Assembly: GCF_001544075.1 (NCBI RefSeq)
Contig: NZ_BCNT01000017.1
Location: forward strand, 1-64,000
Reading direction: 5' to 3'
DNA: 64,000 nucleotides
Source: Comamonas terrae
GTDB taxonomy: Bacteria; Pseudomonadota; Gammaproteobacteria; Burkholderiales; Burkholderiaceae_C
Made by a program: the position numbers and the translations under genes. The notes under the pieces are model-generated. The model was not told the origin of the DNA and searched no databases. It saw only the letters and a list, made by a program, of their open reading frames with translations. The stretch's first letter is position 1. Every line of letters starts with the position of its first letter. Positions 20,301 through 31,032 of this stretch are shown here, in pieces.

Positions 20301-20758
20301 CTGCGCGAGGCCAGCTGCCGTACCTGCTGCTCCAGCTGGCCCACGTAGGCCGCCGTGCTGTTGTCGGATTCCTGGGCGCGGCTGGCGAGGTGGGCCTCCA
20401 GCGCATCGATGCGGGCCAGCAGGTCCTGCCGGTTCTGCGCATGCAGGGTCTCCAGCACGCCGCGCAGCTCGGTGAAGCGCGAAGCCTCGGCCTTGTCGGC
20501 CAGGTCGCGCTGCGCCTGCATCTCCTTGGCATGGCGACGGGCCTCCATCAGCACCGAGCCCTGCATCCACAGCACATAGGCCAGGAAGAACACGGCCATC
20601 AGGCAGGTCAGCGCCAGCATGAGCACGCCCAGGGGCGCCTGGATCTCGGCCACGCCCAGCGAGACGGTGGACGGCGTGGCCAGCGTGTTCCAGTTCAGCG
20701 CCGCCAGCAATGCGATCAGGGCCACGATGATGAGCAGGGAGAAAGTGCGCAGATTCAT
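20297..20758 (-). CDS. LapA-like membrane protein with coiled-coil tail
   Basis: 153 residues. Two hydrophobic helices (about 7-24 and 43-65) are separated by a short loop, as in LapA/YciS (DUF1049) proteins. A cytoplasmic tail of about 85 residues is predicted as coiled coil (AKEMQAQRDLADKAEASRFTEL, then further Ala/Glu/Gln-rich heptads). LapA/LapB proteins act in lipopolysaccharide assembly control, but the partner lapB is not here and the tail is longer than in LapA, so the assignment is to fold only. Confidence 0.75.
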   Translation of the reverse strand: MNLRTFSLLIIVALIALLAALNWNTLATPSTVSLGVAEIQAPLGVLMLALTCLMAVFFLAYVLWMQGSVLMEARRHAKEMQAQRDLADKAEASRFTELRGVLETLHAQNRQDLLARIDALEAHLASRAQESDNSTAAYVGQLEQQVRQLASRS

Positions 20759-20893
20759 AGTTGTTCCTCGAAGCCGGCCATTGTCGGCCTGCGCCCTGTT
20801 GTACCCGAAGTTGCGCAGGCGCTGCGTCAGCCCGGTTCAGCAATGAACGCGGCCCGGCATCGCCCGCCGGTCGCGCAGCCGCGCCTGCGGAGC

Positions 20894-20920
20894 AAGAAAA
20901 AAGCCGCTGCAGGCAGCGGC
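20894..20920 (-). terminator. intrinsic terminator of acs
   Basis: The stem GCCGCTGC/GCAGCGGC (20903-20920, 2-nt loop) is followed on the minus strand by six T, 40 bp past the acs stop. Confidence 0.9.
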
Positions 20921-20959
20921 TTCAGGAAAGCGCGTGGCGTCTGCCGCGCAGGGGACGCG

Positions 20960-22954
20960 TCAGTGCGTGTCGGCCAGCTGCTCCAGGATGGCCGGGTTTT
21001 CCAGCGTGCTGGTGTCCTGGGTGATGGCCTCGCCCTTGGCCAGCGAGCGCAGCAGGCGGCGCATGATCTTGCCGCTGCGGGTCTTGGGCAGGTTCTCGCC
21101 GAAACGGATGTCCTTGGGCTTGGCGATGGGACCGATTTCCTTGGCCACCCAGTCGCGCAGCTCCTTGGCGATCTGCTTGGCCTCCTCGCCGTGCGGGCGG
21201 CCGCGCTTGAGCACCACGAAGGCGCAGATGGCCTCGCCGGTCAGGTCGTCGGGGCGCCCTACCACTGCGGCCTCGGCCACGAGGTCGGTCTTGGCCACCA
21301 GGGCCGATTCGATCTCCATGGTGCCCATGCGGTGGCCCGAGACGTTGAGCACGTCGTCGATGCGGCCCGTGATGCGGAAGTAGCCGCGGTCGGCACTGCG
21401 CACGGCACCGTCGCCAGCCAGGTAGTAGCCCTTGAGCTCCTCGGGGAAGTAGCTCTTCTTGAAGCGCTCGGGGTCGCCCCAGATGGTGCGGATCATGCTG
21501 GGCCAGGGCTTCTTGACCACCAGGATGCCGCCCGCGCCGTCGGGCATGTCGTTGCCCGCCTCGTCGACGATGGCCGCGGCGATGCCCGGCAGCGGCAGCG
21601 TGCACGAGCCCGGCACCAGCGGCGTGGCCCCCGGCAGCGGCGTGATCATGTGCCCGCCGTTCTCGGTCTGCCAGAAGGTGTCCACGATGGGGCAGCGTTC
21701 GCCGCCCACATGTTTGTGGTACCACATCCAGGCCTCGGGATTGATGGGCTCGCCCACGCTGCCCAGCAGGCGCAGGCTGGACAGGTTCCAGTTCTTCGGA
21801 TGCACCTTTTCGTCGGAATCGGCCGCCTTGATCAGCGAGCGGATGGCCGTGGGCGCGGTATAGAAGATGGTGCAGCCATGGCGCTCGATCATCTGCCAGA
21901 AGCGGCCGGCGTTGGGATAGGTGGGCACGCCTTCGAACACGATCTGCGTGGCGCCGGCGGCCAGGGGGCCATAGGCCACATAGGTATGGCCGGTGATCCA
22001 GCCGATGTCGGCCGTGCACCAGAACACGTCGCTGTCCTTCAGGTCGAAGGTCCAGTTCACGGTCTGGCGCGCCCACAGCATGTAGCCGCCCGTGGCGTGC
22101 TGCACGCCCTTGGGCTTGCCCGTGGAGCCGCTGGTGTAGAGGATGAACAGCGGGTGCTCGGCCTCGACGGCCACCGGCGCGCACTCCGTGCTCTGGCCCT
22201 GCAGCACCTCGCCGAAGGTCTTGTCGCGGCCGGCCACCATGGCGCAGGCCGTGGGGGTGCGCTCGTACACGAACACATGGCGCACGCCTTCGCAGCCGCC
22301 CAGCGCCAGGGCCTCGTCCACGATGGCCTTGAGCGGCAGCTCCTTGCCGCCGCGCATCTGGTAGTTGGCCGTGACCACCACCGAGGCGCCCACGTCGACG
22401 ATGCGCTCCTGCACGGCCTTGGCCGAGAAGCCCCCGAAGACCACGCTGTGCGTGGCGCCGATGCGCGCGCAGGCCTGCATGGCGACCACGCCCTCGATGG
22501 TCATGGGCATGTAGATCAGCACGCGGTCGCCCTTTTGCACGCCATGGGCCTTGAGCGCATTCGCGAACTGCGAGACGCGTTCCAGCAGCTCGCGGTACGT
22601 GACCTTGGTGACCTGGCCGTCATCGGCTTCGAAGATGATGGCGGTCTTGTGCTCCACGGGCGTGCCGATATGGCGGTCCAGGCAGTTGGCGCTGGCATTG
22701 AGCTCGCCGTCTGCAAACCAGCGGAAGAACGGAGCGTTGCTGTCGTCCAGCACCTGGGTGAAGGGCTTGGTCCAGACCACGTTCTCGCGTGCCAGGCGGG
22801 CCCAGTAGCCTTGGTAGTCCTTTTCGGCCTCGGTACACAGCGCCTGGTACTGATCCATGCCGGATACGGCAGCCTTGGCGCTGAAGCCGGCGGGCGGCGG
22901 GAAAACACGGTTTTCCACCAGAACCGATTCGATGGGGGATGTCGCGGTGCTCAT
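20960..22954 (-). CDS. acs: acetyl-CoA synthetase
   Basis: 664 residues of the AMP-forming acyl-CoA synthetase superfamily; it activates acetate to acetyl-CoA through acetyl-AMP. The ATP-binding motif reads [19 protein letters not shown], and further on come [16 protein letters not shown] and [22 protein letters not shown]. The C-terminal [14 protein letters not shown] contains the catalytic Lys that is reversibly acetylated in this family. The length matches E. coli Acs. It is monocistronic with its own terminator. Confidence 0.97.
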   Translation of the reverse strand: MSTATSPIESVLVENRVFPPPAGFSAKAAVSGMDQYQALCTEAEKDYQGYWARLARENVVWTKPFTQVLDDSNAPFFRWFADGELNASANCLDRHIGTPVEHKTAIIFEADDGQVTKVTYRELLERVSQFANALKAHGVQKGDRVLIYMPMTIEGVVAMQACARIGATHSVVFGGFSAKAVQERIVDVGASVVVTANYQMRGGKELPLKAIVDEALALGGCEGVRHVFVYERTPTACAMVAGRDKTFGEVLQGQSTECAPVAVEAEHPLFILYTSGSTGKPKGVQHATGGYMLWARQTVNWTFDLKDSDVFWCTADIGWITGHTYVAYGPLAAGATQIVFEGVPTYPNAGRFWQMIERHGCTIFYTAPTAIRSLIKAADSDEKVHPKNWNLSSLRLLGSVGEPINPEAWMWYHKHVGGERCPIVDTFWQTENGGHMITPLPGATPLVPGSCTLPLPGIAAAIVDEAGNDMPDGAGGILVVKKPWPSMIRTIWGDPERFKKSYFPEELKGYYLAGDGAVRSADRGYFRITGRIDDVLNVSGHRMGTMEIESALVAKTDLVAEAAVVGRPDDLTGEAICAFVVLKRGRPHGEEAKQIAKELRDWVAKEIGPIAKPKDIRFGENLPKTRSGKIMRRLLRSLAKGEAITQDTSTLENPAILEQLADTH

Positions 22955-23336
22955 CTTTGTCGTCTCCTAAAGCGAAGCAATGAAATTATTGTGGGCATAC
23001 TGTCAAGGGTCGGTCTTACACCCCACTGACTGAAATCACATTCGGCATTGTCGCCCTGATGCGGGGCAGCGGCGTCCGTGGGCGGCCTTCGTGCCAGCAG
23101 GTGCTAGCAGGTGGCCAACCCGGCCTGCAGCCACCGTCCCGGCCGCGGTCCGGCGCCCTTAAAATCGCGCGCCGGCCGCGATGCCACCGGGCTTTCCTGC
23201 CCGGCAAGGCACGCGCGGCATGGCGCCAGCCCGCTATATCCGACACTACAGCCGCAGGCCTGGCACCTTGTTTCCTGCACGCCCGGGCAGCCGCCCTGCA
23301 CCGGCGCGCACTTCCCCATTCCCGGAAATACCGCCC
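22955..23336. other. 382-bp divergent intergenic region between acs and the yqhA-like gene
   Basis: It must hold the acs promoter; a TTGACA hexamer on the minus strand (23001-23006) is the only good element and its -10 is poor. Near the middle AGCAGGTG occurs twice, 2 bp apart (23096-23113). The right half is very GC-rich and could be coding only if the downstream gene started earlier, which family comparison does not support. Confidence 0.5.
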
Positions 23337-23948
23337 ATGAGCCAACTGCCTTCCGACCATCCGTCCTCCGCCGGACTGCCTTCCGGCGCCCTGCGCCCCC
23401 TGCCCACGCTGATCTTCGCCAGCCGCTGGCTGCAGCTGCCGCTGTATCTGGGCCTGATCGCCGCCCAGGCCGTCTATGTCTGGCATTTCCTCGTCGAGCT
23501 GTGGCATCTGGTCGAGGCCGTCTTCGGCAACCAGGAAGCGCTGCAGGCCCTGGTCACCAATATCGGCTACAAGAGCGACGTGCCGCTGCACGCACTCAAC
23601 GAGACCGTGATCATGCTGGTGGTCCTAGCGCTGATCGACGTGGTCATGATCTCCAACCTGCTGATCATGGTCATCGTCGGCGGCTACGAGACCTTTGTGA
23701 GCCGCCTGGGCCTGGAAAGCCATCCGGACCAGCCCGAATGGCTCAGCCATGTGAACGCCTCGGTGCTCAAGGTCAAGCTGGCACTGTCCATCATCGGCAT
23801 CAGCTCCATCCATCTGCTCAAATCCTTCATCAACGCCGGCAGCTACGAGGTGCAGGTGCTGATGTGGCAGACCATCATCCATGTGGTGTTCCTGCTCAGC
23901 GCGCTGGCCATCGCGCTGACCGACCGGCTCACCAGCCACCATCATTGA
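23337..23948 (+). CDS. TIGR00645 / UPF0114 (YqhA-like) membrane protein
   Basis: 203 residues with three to four transmembrane helices. The family core is clear: [21 protein letters not shown], the central [21 protein letters not shown] and [20 protein letters not shown]. Function is unknown; a distant relation to MgtC-like or stress-related membrane proteins has not been settled. I start at MSQLPSDH (23337); an open frame continues 52 codons upstream without family similarity. A terminator follows at 23988. Confidence 0.9.
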   Translation: MSQLPSDHPSSAGLPSGALRPLPTLIFASRWLQLPLYLGLIAAQAVYVWHFLVELWHLVEAVFGNQEALQALVTNIGYKSDVPLHALNETVIMLVVLALIDVVMISNLLIMVIVGGYETFVSRLGLESHPDQPEWLSHVNASVLKVKLALSIIGISSIHLLKSFINAGSYEVQVLMWQTIIHVVFLLSALAIALTDRLTSHHH

Positions 23949-23987
23949 ACCCGGGGCGCCGCAGCAGGCGGCTCGCGCCAAGCCCAG

Positions 23988-24010
23988 GCCCCGCAATGCG
24001 GGGCTTTTTT
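23988..24010 (+). terminator. intrinsic terminator after the yqhA-like gene
   Basis: The stem GCCCCGC-aat-GCGGGGC is followed by six T. Confidence 0.92.
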
Positions 24011-24673
24011 CATGGTCCGGCGGGTGTTGGCGCGCAAAGCCTTTCCCTTTCCTGACGATGACTGCACAATGCAGGAAGATGCCATCCAAAGCCTTTCAAA
24101 TCAGGCGTCTGAAGCTATCGTTTTTGCAATAAAGGCCGGCTCAGGCCGGTGTTTCACGGTGGATGAAGGGCCGTTTTGGAACATTTTTTGCCATTCATTC
24201 TTTGACAAAAAAGAATGGAATGCATATATTAAATAGTCGTTTACAACCTGCCGAGCAGGTAATCTGCGTGTGTCCGGACGCGCAGATCCACTTTCCCGGC
24301 GGATCGTTGTGTCAATTTCTTCATTGGCGCAGCCCCGTCAACCGGGCCGAAACATGGCCCTGATGTGAGGGGGTCTCCCCGGCCGACCGTGCCGGGGATG
24401 GCCTGTCCGAGAAGCCTTTGTGCAGCCCGCTTGCAGCGCGCCCGTCCGGTGCGACTGCCCGCTGCCGTCTTCTCGTCTGTTCCAGCCCTTGCGCACACAC
24501 CGCTTGTGCCATCCGGGCTGTCGAGCCGGCGTTCATACGCTATTGCAATGCCCCCCGCCTTGCGCGGTCCGGGCTGCGGCATCAGGGCTTTCATTTTGGC
24601 TTGTGCGCCGGCACACGGCTCGTCCGTGCGCCGGACTGTGTTCCATCCCGAATAAACAAAGGAGAACGCCACA
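24011..24673 (+). other. 663-bp non-coding region: promoter and long structured leader of the betaine transporter operon
   Basis: No convincing gene lies here. The first 190 bp are AT-richer and end in a strong promoter (24202-24230). The remaining roughly 435 bp would be 5' leader, with hairpins such as CCTGC-cga-GCAGG (24247-24259) and ATCTGCG...CGCAGAT just after it. I recognise no known riboswitch class. The reading frames here look like noise. Confidence 0.6.
24194..24230 (+). promoter_or_regulatory. sigma-70 promoter with overlapping inverted repeat, upstream of proV
   Basis: TTGACA (24202-24207), a 17-nt spacer and TATATT (24225-24230) form a near-consensus promoter. The inverted repeat CATTCTTT...AAAGAATG (24196-24203 and 24210-24217) straddles the -35 box, which is a typical repressor or activator position. 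Confidence 0.85.
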
Positions 24674-25948
24674 GTGGCCAAGCAAATCGTTATCGACCAT
24701 GTCTTCAAGGTCTTCGGCGACGATCCGAAAACCGCGCTCGACCTGGTCCAGCAAGGCGTGAGCAAGCAGGACATTCTTGCCCGCACCGGGCAGTCCATCG
24801 GCGTGTTCGACGCCAACTTCACCATCGAAGCCGGCGAGATCTTCGTCGTCATGGGCCTGTCGGGCTCGGGCAAGTCCACGCTGGTGCGCATGCTCAACCG
24901 CCTGATCGACCCCACCAGCGGCCGCATCCTCGTGGACGGCCAGGACATCAACCGGCTCTCCGACAAGGACCTGCGCGCGCTGCGCCGCAAGGACATCTCC
25001 ATGGTGTTCCAGTCCTTTGCGCTGATGCCGCACCTGACGGTGCTGGACAACACGGCCTTCGGCCTGGAGCTGGCCGGCGTGGACCGCGCCACGCGCCAGA
25101 AGCAGGCGCAGGAAGCTCTGGAGCAGGTGGGCCTGGGCGCCTGGGGCGCGAGCTATCCAGACGAACTGTCGGGCGGCATGCAGCAGCGCGTGGGCCTGGC
25201 CCGCGCGCTGGCGTCCGATCCTTCCATCCTGCTGATGGACGAAGCCTTTTCGGCGCTGGACCCCATCATCCGCACCGAGATGCAAAGCGAGCTGCTGCGC
25301 CTGCAGCAGATCAAGCGCCGCACCATCGTCTTCATCTCGCACGACCTGGACGAGGCCATGCGCATCGGCGACCACATCGCCATCATGAAGGACGGCCAGG
25401 TGGTGCAGGTGGGCACGCCCGACGAGATCCTGCGCAGCCCGGCCAACGACTATGTGCGCCACTTCGTCCGCGGCGTGGACACGGCGGCCGTGTTCAAGGC
25501 CGCCGACATCGCGCGCCAGGCGCTGACGGTGATCTCCGAGCACAGCGACCGCGGCTGCCGCGCCGCCCTGCGCCTGCTCGAGGACTCGGACCGCGACCAT
25601 GCCTATGTGCTCAATGCGCGCAAGCGCTTCCTGGGCGTGGTGTCCTCCCAGTCGCTGCGCGATGCGCTGCGCGGACACCAGGGCCCGCTGGGCCTGCAGC
25701 ATGCCTTCATTCCCGATGTGCAGTCCATTGCCAGCGACACGCCCGTGGCCGACCTGTTCGGCGCCGTGGCCTCGCCGCCCTGCCCGCTGCCCGTGGTGGA
25801 TGCGGACGGCAAGTACCTGGGCGTGATCAGCCGCACCACCATGCTCAAGTTCCTGGACCGCGACACGCCGCCCGTGCCGCCGCCGCAAAAGGAAATTCCA
25901 CCGGTCAAGCTCGATGCGCACTACCAGCCGCAAGCCGCCGCACAGTAA
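24674..25948 (+). CDS. proV: glycine betaine/proline ABC transporter, ATP-binding protein
   Basis: 424 residues, ATPase of a ProU-type quaternary-amine importer. An N-terminal extension of the QAT family precedes Walker [10 protein letters not shown] (61-69). The Q-loop is VFQSF, the signature LSGGMQQR (165-172) and Walker B ILLMDEAF (185-192). The C-terminal 150 residues hold a CBS-domain pair region ([34 protein letters not shown]) that in homologues senses ionic strength. The start is GTG with GGAGAA upstream. Followed at 15 bp by proW. Confidence 0.95.
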   Translation: MAKQIVIDHVFKVFGDDPKTALDLVQQGVSKQDILARTGQSIGVFDANFTIEAGEIFVVMGLSGSGKSTLVRMLNRLIDPTSGRILVDGQDINRLSDKDLRALRRKDISMVFQSFALMPHLTVLDNTAFGLELAGVDRATRQKQAQEALEQVGLGAWGASYPDELSGGMQQRVGLARALASDPSILLMDEAFSALDPIIRTEMQSELLRLQQIKRRTIVFISHDLDEAMRIGDHIAIMKDGQVVQVGTPDEILRSPANDYVRHFVRGVDTAAVFKAADIARQALTVISEHSDRGCRAALRLLEDSDRDHAYVLNARKRFLGVVSSQSLRDALRGHQGPLGLQHAFIPDVQSIASDTPVADLFGAVASPPCPLPVVDADGKYLGVISRTTMLKFLDRDTPPVPPPQKEIPPVKLDAHYQPQAAAQ

Positions 25949-25963
25949 GAAGGAGGGACAGAT

Positions 25964-27250
25964 TTGAACGAGAACACGCAGAACACCCCGGTCGCCGACA
26001 ACACGCCTCCCGTGACCGACGATCCCTGGGCCGCAGCCTCCGTGCCCGCAGATACGGGCAACGCGCCTGACGCCGCGGCCACTGGCGCCGCCGATGCCGA
26101 TCCCTGGGCGGCATCCTCCGCCAGCCCCGACGCCGGCACCGATGCCTGGAGCGGCGGCGACGCCGCCGGCGGGGCCGCCAACACCGACTGGCTCAACGCG
26201 CCGGCGTCCGCAGGCACGCCCGGCGACGACGGCGGCCTGGCCCATCTGTGGCACCAGATCACCACCGACGGCCTGCCCGTGCAGGGCTGGATCAACGACG
26301 GCCTGTCCTGGGTGGTCGACCACTTCCGGCCCTTCTTCCAGAGCGTGCGCGCGCCCATCGACGCCACGCTGACCGGCGTCACCGATGTGCTGCTGGCCGT
26401 GCCGTGGCCCGTGCTCACGCTCATCATCGCCCTGCTGGCCTGGCAGTTCGCCAGCCGCACGCTGGCCGTGGGCACGGTGCTGTCGCTGCTGGTCGTGGCG
26501 CTGCTGGGCATCTGGCCCGACGCCATGGTCACGCTGGCCCTGGTGCTGACCTCGCTGCTGTTCTGCGTGATCATCGGACTGCCCGCGGGCATTTTCCTGG
26601 CCTCGAGCGACCGCGCCCAGCGCTGGACGCGCCCCTTCCTCGACGCCATGCAGACCACGCCGGCCTTCGTCTATCTGGTGCCCGTGGTCATGCTGTTCGG
26701 CATCGGCAACGTGCCGGGCGTGATCGTGACCATCGTGTTCGCGCTGCCGCCGCTGATCCGCCTGACCAACCTGGGCATCCGCCAGGTGCGCCCCGATCTG
26801 ATCGAGGCCAGCCGTGCCTATGGCGCCTCGCCTGCCCAGCTGCTGTGGAAGGTGCAGTTGCCGCTGGCCATGCCGTCCATCATGGCCGGCATCAACCAGG
26901 CGCTGATGCTGTCGCTGTCCATGGTGGTGATCGCCTCCATGATCGCCGTGGGCGGCCTGGGCCAGATGGTGCTGCGCGGCATCGGCCGCCTGGACATGGG
27001 CCTGGCCACCGTCGGCGGCCTGGGCATCGTGCTGCTGGCCATCGTGCTCGACCGCATCACCCAGGCCATGGGTGAGCCCCGGCGCGGCGGCGCCCATTGG
27101 TGGCATGGCGGCCCCGTGGGTCTGGTGATCCGCCTGCTGCGCGGCACGCCCAAGGCCGCCGCGCCACGCAGCGAGCCTGCGCCGGCAGCCACCGCCGCTG
27201 CCACGCAGCAAGCGCCCAAGCCCCTGGGCCCTGCGGCCTCGCAGGCGTGA
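25964..27250 (+). CDS. proW: glycine betaine/proline ABC transporter, permease
   Basis: 428 residues. The first 130 are Ala/Pro/Asp-rich and low in complexity ([14 protein letters not shown], repeated DPWAA motifs), much longer than typical periplasmic tails. A ProW-type permease core follows with six or more transmembrane helices and the EAA loop [20 protein letters not shown], which docks to ProV. The start is TTG after AAGGAGGG. Together with proV and three binding proteins it forms a complete importer. Confidence 0.95.
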   Translation: MNENTQNTPVADNTPPVTDDPWAAASVPADTGNAPDAAATGAADADPWAASSASPDAGTDAWSGGDAAGGAANTDWLNAPASAGTPGDDGGLAHLWHQITTDGLPVQGWINDGLSWVVDHFRPFFQSVRAPIDATLTGVTDVLLAVPWPVLTLIIALLAWQFASRTLAVGTVLSLLVVALLGIWPDAMVTLALVLTSLLFCVIIGLPAGIFLASSDRAQRWTRPFLDAMQTTPAFVYLVPVVMLFGIGNVPGVIVTIVFALPPLIRLTNLGIRQVRPDLIEASRAYGASPAQLLWKVQLPLAMPSIMAGINQALMLSLSMVVIASMIAVGGLGQMVLRGIGRLDMGLATVGGLGIVLLAIVLDRITQAMGEPRRGGAHWWHGGPVGLVIRLLRGTPKAAAPRSEPAPAATAAATQQAPKPLGPAASQA

Positions 27251-27300
27251 AACCCGCCCCGACATCCGACACAGACAACCCGATACGAGAAGGAGCAAGC

Positions 27301-28368
27301 ATGAAGCAAGACAAGCAAGCCACCCGGAACCTGCGCCACAGCCTGGGCCGCTGGTTCTTCACCAGCGCCACCGCCGCCACCATGGCCGTGGCCATGGTGG
27401 GCACCAGCGCCTTTGCGGCCGATGCGGCCGGCGATCTGCCGGGCAAGGGCGTGGCGGTACAGCCGCTCAAGAGCTCGATCGCCGAGGAGAGCTTCCAGAC
27501 CCTGCTGGTCATGAAGGCCCTGGAAAAGCTCGGCTACGACGTCAAGCCCATGAAGGAAGTCGAATACCCGACGGCCCACATCGCCATCGCCAACGGCGAC
27601 GCGACCTTCATGGCCAACCACTGGAATCCGCTGCACGCCGACTACTACAAGAACGCCGGCGGCGATGCCAAGCTTTACCGCAAGGGCATCTACTCGGCCA
27701 ATGCGGCCCAGGGCTACCTGATCGACAAGAAGACCGCCGACGCGCACAAGATCACCAATCTGGGCCAGCTCAAGAACCCCGAGATCGCCAAGCTGTTCGA
27801 CACCGACGGCGACGGCAAGGCCGACCTGACGGGCTGCACGCCCGGCTGGGGCTGCGAGGCCATGATCGAGCACCAGCTCACGGCCTACAAGCTGCGCGAC
27901 ACCGTCACGCACAAGCAGGGCACCTACTCGGCGCTGATGGCCGACACCATCACGCGCTACAAGGCCGGCAAGCCCATCCTCTACTACACCTGGACCCCGT
28001 ACTGGGTGAGCAATGTGCTCAAGCCCGGCAAGGACGTGGTGTGGCTGGAAGTGCCGTTCTCCTCGCTGCCCGGCGAACAGGCCGGCACCGACACCAAGCT
28101 GCCCAACGGCAAGAACTACGGCTTCATCGCCAACAACCAGCAGATCGTGGCCAACAAGGCCTGGGCCGAGAAGAACCCCGCGGCCGCCAGGCTGTTTGAA
28201 ATCATCCGGCTGCCCGTGGGCGACATCAACGCCCAGAACTACATGATGAGCCAGGGCCAGAACAAGATGTCGGACGTGGAACGCCACACCGATGCCTGGA
28301 TCAAGGCCCACCAGAAAACCTTCGACGGCTGGATCGAACAGGCCAAGGCAGCAGCCCGCAAGTCCTGA
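27301..28368 (+). CDS. proX: betaine-type periplasmic substrate-binding protein, copy 1
   Basis: 355 residues. A signal peptide ends at AFA (about residue 39) after a hydrophobic core. The mature protein is ProX-like: [30 protein letters not shown] and YYTWTPYW provide the Trp residues of the aromatic cage that holds quaternary amines. AAGGAGC precedes the ATG. It lies 50 bp after proW and is the first of three tandem paralogues. A hairpin with a T run lies 13 bp past its stop. Confidence 0.94.
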   Translation: MKQDKQATRNLRHSLGRWFFTSATAATMAVAMVGTSAFAADAAGDLPGKGVAVQPLKSSIAEESFQTLLVMKALEKLGYDVKPMKEVEYPTAHIAIANGDATFMANHWNPLHADYYKNAGGDAKLYRKGIYSANAAQGYLIDKKTADAHKITNLGQLKNPEIAKLFDTDGDGKADLTGCTPGWGCEAMIEHQLTAYKLRDTVTHKQGTYSALMADTITRYKAGKPILYYTWTPYWVSNVLKPGKDVVWLEVPFSSLPGEQAGTDTKLPNGKNYGFIANNQQIVANKAWAEKNPAAARLFEIIRLPVGDINAQNYMMSQGQNKMSDVERHTDAWIKAHQKTFDGWIEQAKAAARKS

Positions 28369-28380
28369 TCCCCGCAGCTC

Positions 28381-28416
28381 ACGGCGCTTTCGGATGCATG
28401 TCCGGGCGCCGTTTTT
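28381..28416 (+). terminator. terminator-like hairpin between binding-protein copies 1 and 2
   Basis: ACGGCGC/GCGCCGT (28381-28387, 28406-28412), with inner CGGA/TCCG pairing, is followed by TTTTT. Partial termination here would lower expression of copies 2 and 3. Confidence 0.75.
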
Positions 28417-28520
28417 CATTGCCGGGCGCACCAGGCCCCCATGCCGAAGGAACGCCTTTGCCGGAGTGCCGCCCGCTTTCCCCGGACCACTGCATCGACA
28501 CACAAGGAGAAAACCCAAGG

Positions 28521-29597
28521 ATGACAAAGACCGCGCACACCATGACTTCCCATCGCCCCGCCATGGCGGGCAGCCGCCGGCGCGAACTGCTGGCAGGCGG
28601 CGCGGCCGCCGCCATGCTGGGCCTGGCCGGCCTGCCGGCGCGGGCGGCCGAGGAGCTGCCCGGCCAGGGCGTCACGGTCAAGCCGCTCAAGAGCGCGCTG
28701 GTGGAGGAAAACTTCCAGACCTTGCTGGTGATGAAGGCCATGGAACGCCTGGGCTACACGGTCAGGCCGTGGGAGGAACTGGACTACCCGCTGATCCATG
28801 TGGCCGTGGCCAGCGGCGATGCCACCTTCATGGCCAACCACTGGAATCCCCATCATTCGGAGTTCTACAAGCAGGCAGGCGGCGACGCCAAGCTCTCGCG
28901 CAAGGGGGTGTACGCGGCGGGCGCGGCCCAGGGCTACATCATCGACAGGAGAACGGCCGAAAAGCATGGCATCACCCGCCTGGACCAGCTCAAGGACCCG
29001 GCGCTGGCCCGGCTCTTCGACGTCGACGGGCGCGGCAAGGCCAGCCTCATCGGTCCCAATGCGGGCTGGGGCGGCGAGGCCGTGGTCTACCACCAGATCG
29101 AGGCTTTCGGGCTCAAGGACACGGTGCACTACACCCAGGGAAACTACCCGGCGCTGATCTCGGACACGCTGGCCCGCTTCAAGGCCGGCAAGCCCGTGCT
29201 CTATTACGCCTGGACGCCCTACTGGCTCAGCAACGTGCTGCGCCCGGGCCAGGAAGTGGTCTGGCTGCAGGTGCCGTTCTCCTCCATGCCCGGCGTGCAG
29301 TCGGAGCTGGACACCCGGCTGCCCAACGGCCGCAACTACGGCTTTCCGCTCAACAACGAGCACATCGTGGCCAACAGGGCCTGGGTCGCGCAGCATCCCG
29401 CGGCCGGCAAGCTGTTCGAGACCATGCAGATTCCCATCGGCGACATCAGCCTGCAAAACCGCCTGGTGCATGACGGCGAGAACAAGCCCGCCGACATCAA
29501 CCGCCATGCGGACAACTGGATCAAGGCCCATCAGAAGACCTTCGACGGCTGGATCGCCCAGGCCCGGGCCGCCCACCGCTCGGCCCGCCAGGCCTGA
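28521..29597 (+). CDS. betaine-type periplasmic substrate-binding protein, copy 2
   Basis: 358 residues, paralogue of copy 1. The N-terminus has [20 protein letters not shown] ending at ARA, which resembles a twin-arginine (Tat) signal more than the Sec signals of the other two. The cage motifs are [28 protein letters not shown] and YYAWTPYW; the CG pair after GWG in copies 1 and 3 is GG here, so one Cys is lost. It starts 152 bp after copy 1. Confidence 0.92.
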   Translation: MTKTAHTMTSHRPAMAGSRRRELLAGGAAAAMLGLAGLPARAAEELPGQGVTVKPLKSALVEENFQTLLVMKAMERLGYTVRPWEELDYPLIHVAVASGDATFMANHWNPHHSEFYKQAGGDAKLSRKGVYAAGAAQGYIIDRRTAEKHGITRLDQLKDPALARLFDVDGRGKASLIGPNAGWGGEAVVYHQIEAFGLKDTVHYTQGNYPALISDTLARFKAGKPVLYYAWTPYWLSNVLRPGQEVVWLQVPFSSMPGVQSELDTRLPNGRNYGFPLNNEHIVANRAWVAQHPAAGKLFETMQIPIGDISLQNRLVHDGENKPADINRHADNWIKAHQKTFDGWIAQARAAHRSARQA

Positions 29598-29607
29598 TGC
29601 CCCGGCA

Positions 29608-29633
29608 CGGCGCCTGCCCGGTGGCGGGCGCCG
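29608..29633 (+). promoter_or_regulatory. GC-rich hairpin between binding-protein copies 2 and 3
   Basis: The stem CGGCGCC/GGCGCCG (29608-29614, 29627-29633) is followed by a weak T-rich stretch (cttccgtttt). It could be a weak terminator or an RNA-stabilising stem in the operon message. Confidence 0.55.
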
Positions 29634-29707
29634 CTTCCGTTTTCACGCACCCGCTTTTTCCGTCCCGCCGATTCCGGGGTAGGCACCCATTGCAAAGGAG
29701 ACACGCC

Positions 29708-30778
29708 ATGCAGCCCGCAAAGTTTGCCATCCATGTTCGTCCACACCACCAGGCCGTGAAGGCACTCGGCAGCCTGCTGATCGCGGCCGGCGCGGCAGCC
29801 GCGCTGTACGCCCCGGGCATGGCCCGGGCCGAGGCCGCAAAGCCGGCCCTGCCCGGCAAGGGCATCACGGTGCAGCCCGTCAAGGGAACCGTGGACGAGG
29901 AGATTTTCCAGACCGAGCTGGTCTCGCGCGCGCTGGAAAAGCTGGGCTACAAGGTCCTGCCCGTCAAGAGCCTGGAAAACGGCACCCAGCACGTGGCCGT
30001 CGCCCAGGGCGACGCCACCTTCACCGCCACGCACTGGATGCCGCTGCACCGTTCCTTCTACGAGAGCAACGGCGGCGACAAGGCCTTCTACCGCGCGGGC
30101 GTCTATTCGCGCAACGCCGTGCAGGGCTATCTGATCGACAAGGCCACGGCCGACAAATACAGGATCACCAGCATCATGCAGCTCAAGGACCCCCAGCTGG
30201 CCGCGCTGTTCGATACCAACGGCGACGGCAAGGCGGACCTGACGGGCTGCAACCCCGGCTGGGGCTGCGAGCTGGCCATCAACAAGCATCTCAAGGCCCT
30301 GGGGCTGGAGGCCTCCATCACCCACAGCCAGGGCAATTACCAGGCACTGATTGCCGACACCATCACCCGCTTCAAGAACGGCAAGCCCATCCTCTACTAC
30401 GTATGGACGCCGTTCTGGGTGAACACCGTGCTGCGCCCCGGCAAGGAAGTCAGCTGGCTAGAAGTGCCCAACATCCCGGGCGCGACCGGCGACGACGACA
30501 CCCGGCTGCCCAATGGCAAGAATTACGGCTTCCAGCTCAACCAGCAGTACATCCTGGCCAACAAGGCCTGGGCCGCCCAGAACCCCGCGGCCGCCCGGCT
30601 GTTTGCCGTGATGCAGCTGCCCATCGAGGACATCAACGCCCAGAACATGCGCATGCGCCAGGGCGAGAGCAGCCCGGCCGACGTGAGCCGCCATGTGGAC
30701 AGCTGGATCAAGGCCCACCAGCAGACCTTTGACGGCTGGATCGACGAAGCCCGGGCCGCGGCAACCGCTCCCAAATAA
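29708..30778 (+). CDS. betaine-type periplasmic substrate-binding protein, copy 3
   Basis: 356 residues, the most divergent of the three paralogues. The Sec-type signal ends near ARAEA (about residue 40). The first cage segment reads [15 protein letters not shown] instead of ANHWNP, then [14 protein letters not shown] and YYVWTPFW. The changed first segment suggests a different ligand preference (inference). A strong terminator 90 bp downstream ends the operon. Confidence 0.92.
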   Translation: MQPAKFAIHVRPHHQAVKALGSLLIAAGAAAALYAPGMARAEAAKPALPGKGITVQPVKGTVDEEIFQTELVSRALEKLGYKVLPVKSLENGTQHVAVAQGDATFTATHWMPLHRSFYESNGGDKAFYRAGVYSRNAVQGYLIDKATADKYRITSIMQLKDPQLAALFDTNGDGKADLTGCNPGWGCELAINKHLKALGLEASITHSQGNYQALIADTITRFKNGKPILYYVWTPFWVNTVLRPGKEVSWLEVPNIPGATGDDDTRLPNGKNYGFQLNQQYILANKAWAAQNPAAARLFAVMQLPIEDINAQNMRMRQGESSPADVSRHVDSWIKAHQQTFDGWIDEARAAATAPK

Positions 30779-30867
30779 GAAGCGTTCAGCGCACTTCATG
30801 CATTGGTTTCAGGCCTCATTTTCCATGGAAACAATGCAGTACAAGCGCCAGCAGCTTCATTATTCAT

Positions 30868-30904
30868 AGCACCCGGCCGCGCCTCCCGGCCCTGGGTGCT
30901 TTTT
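30868..30904 (+). terminator. intrinsic terminator of the betaine transporter operon
   Basis: AGCACCC/GGGTGCT (30868-30874, 30894-30900), with inner GC pairing, is followed by TTTT. Confidence 0.88.
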
Positions 30905-31032
30905 CGTGCCCGGGCAAGCGCCGGCCGCCCGGCTTCTGGGGCTGAAGAATCGGCCGGTTTGGCCGATAGAGGTAACAAAAAGTCTCGAAAATGCAATCCA
31001 TGCCCATAATCGGGCAGATCCAAAGTCCGAAC

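Noticed and set aside
24241..24673. A known riboswitch in the proV leader
   Set aside because: Hairpins are present, but none matches a class I can recognise, and there is no terminator or sequestered ribosome site pattern.
24533..27298. A 921-codon minus-strand open frame opposite proV and proW
   Set aside because: Antisense shadow; proV and proW on the plus strand have Walker, signature and EAA motifs.
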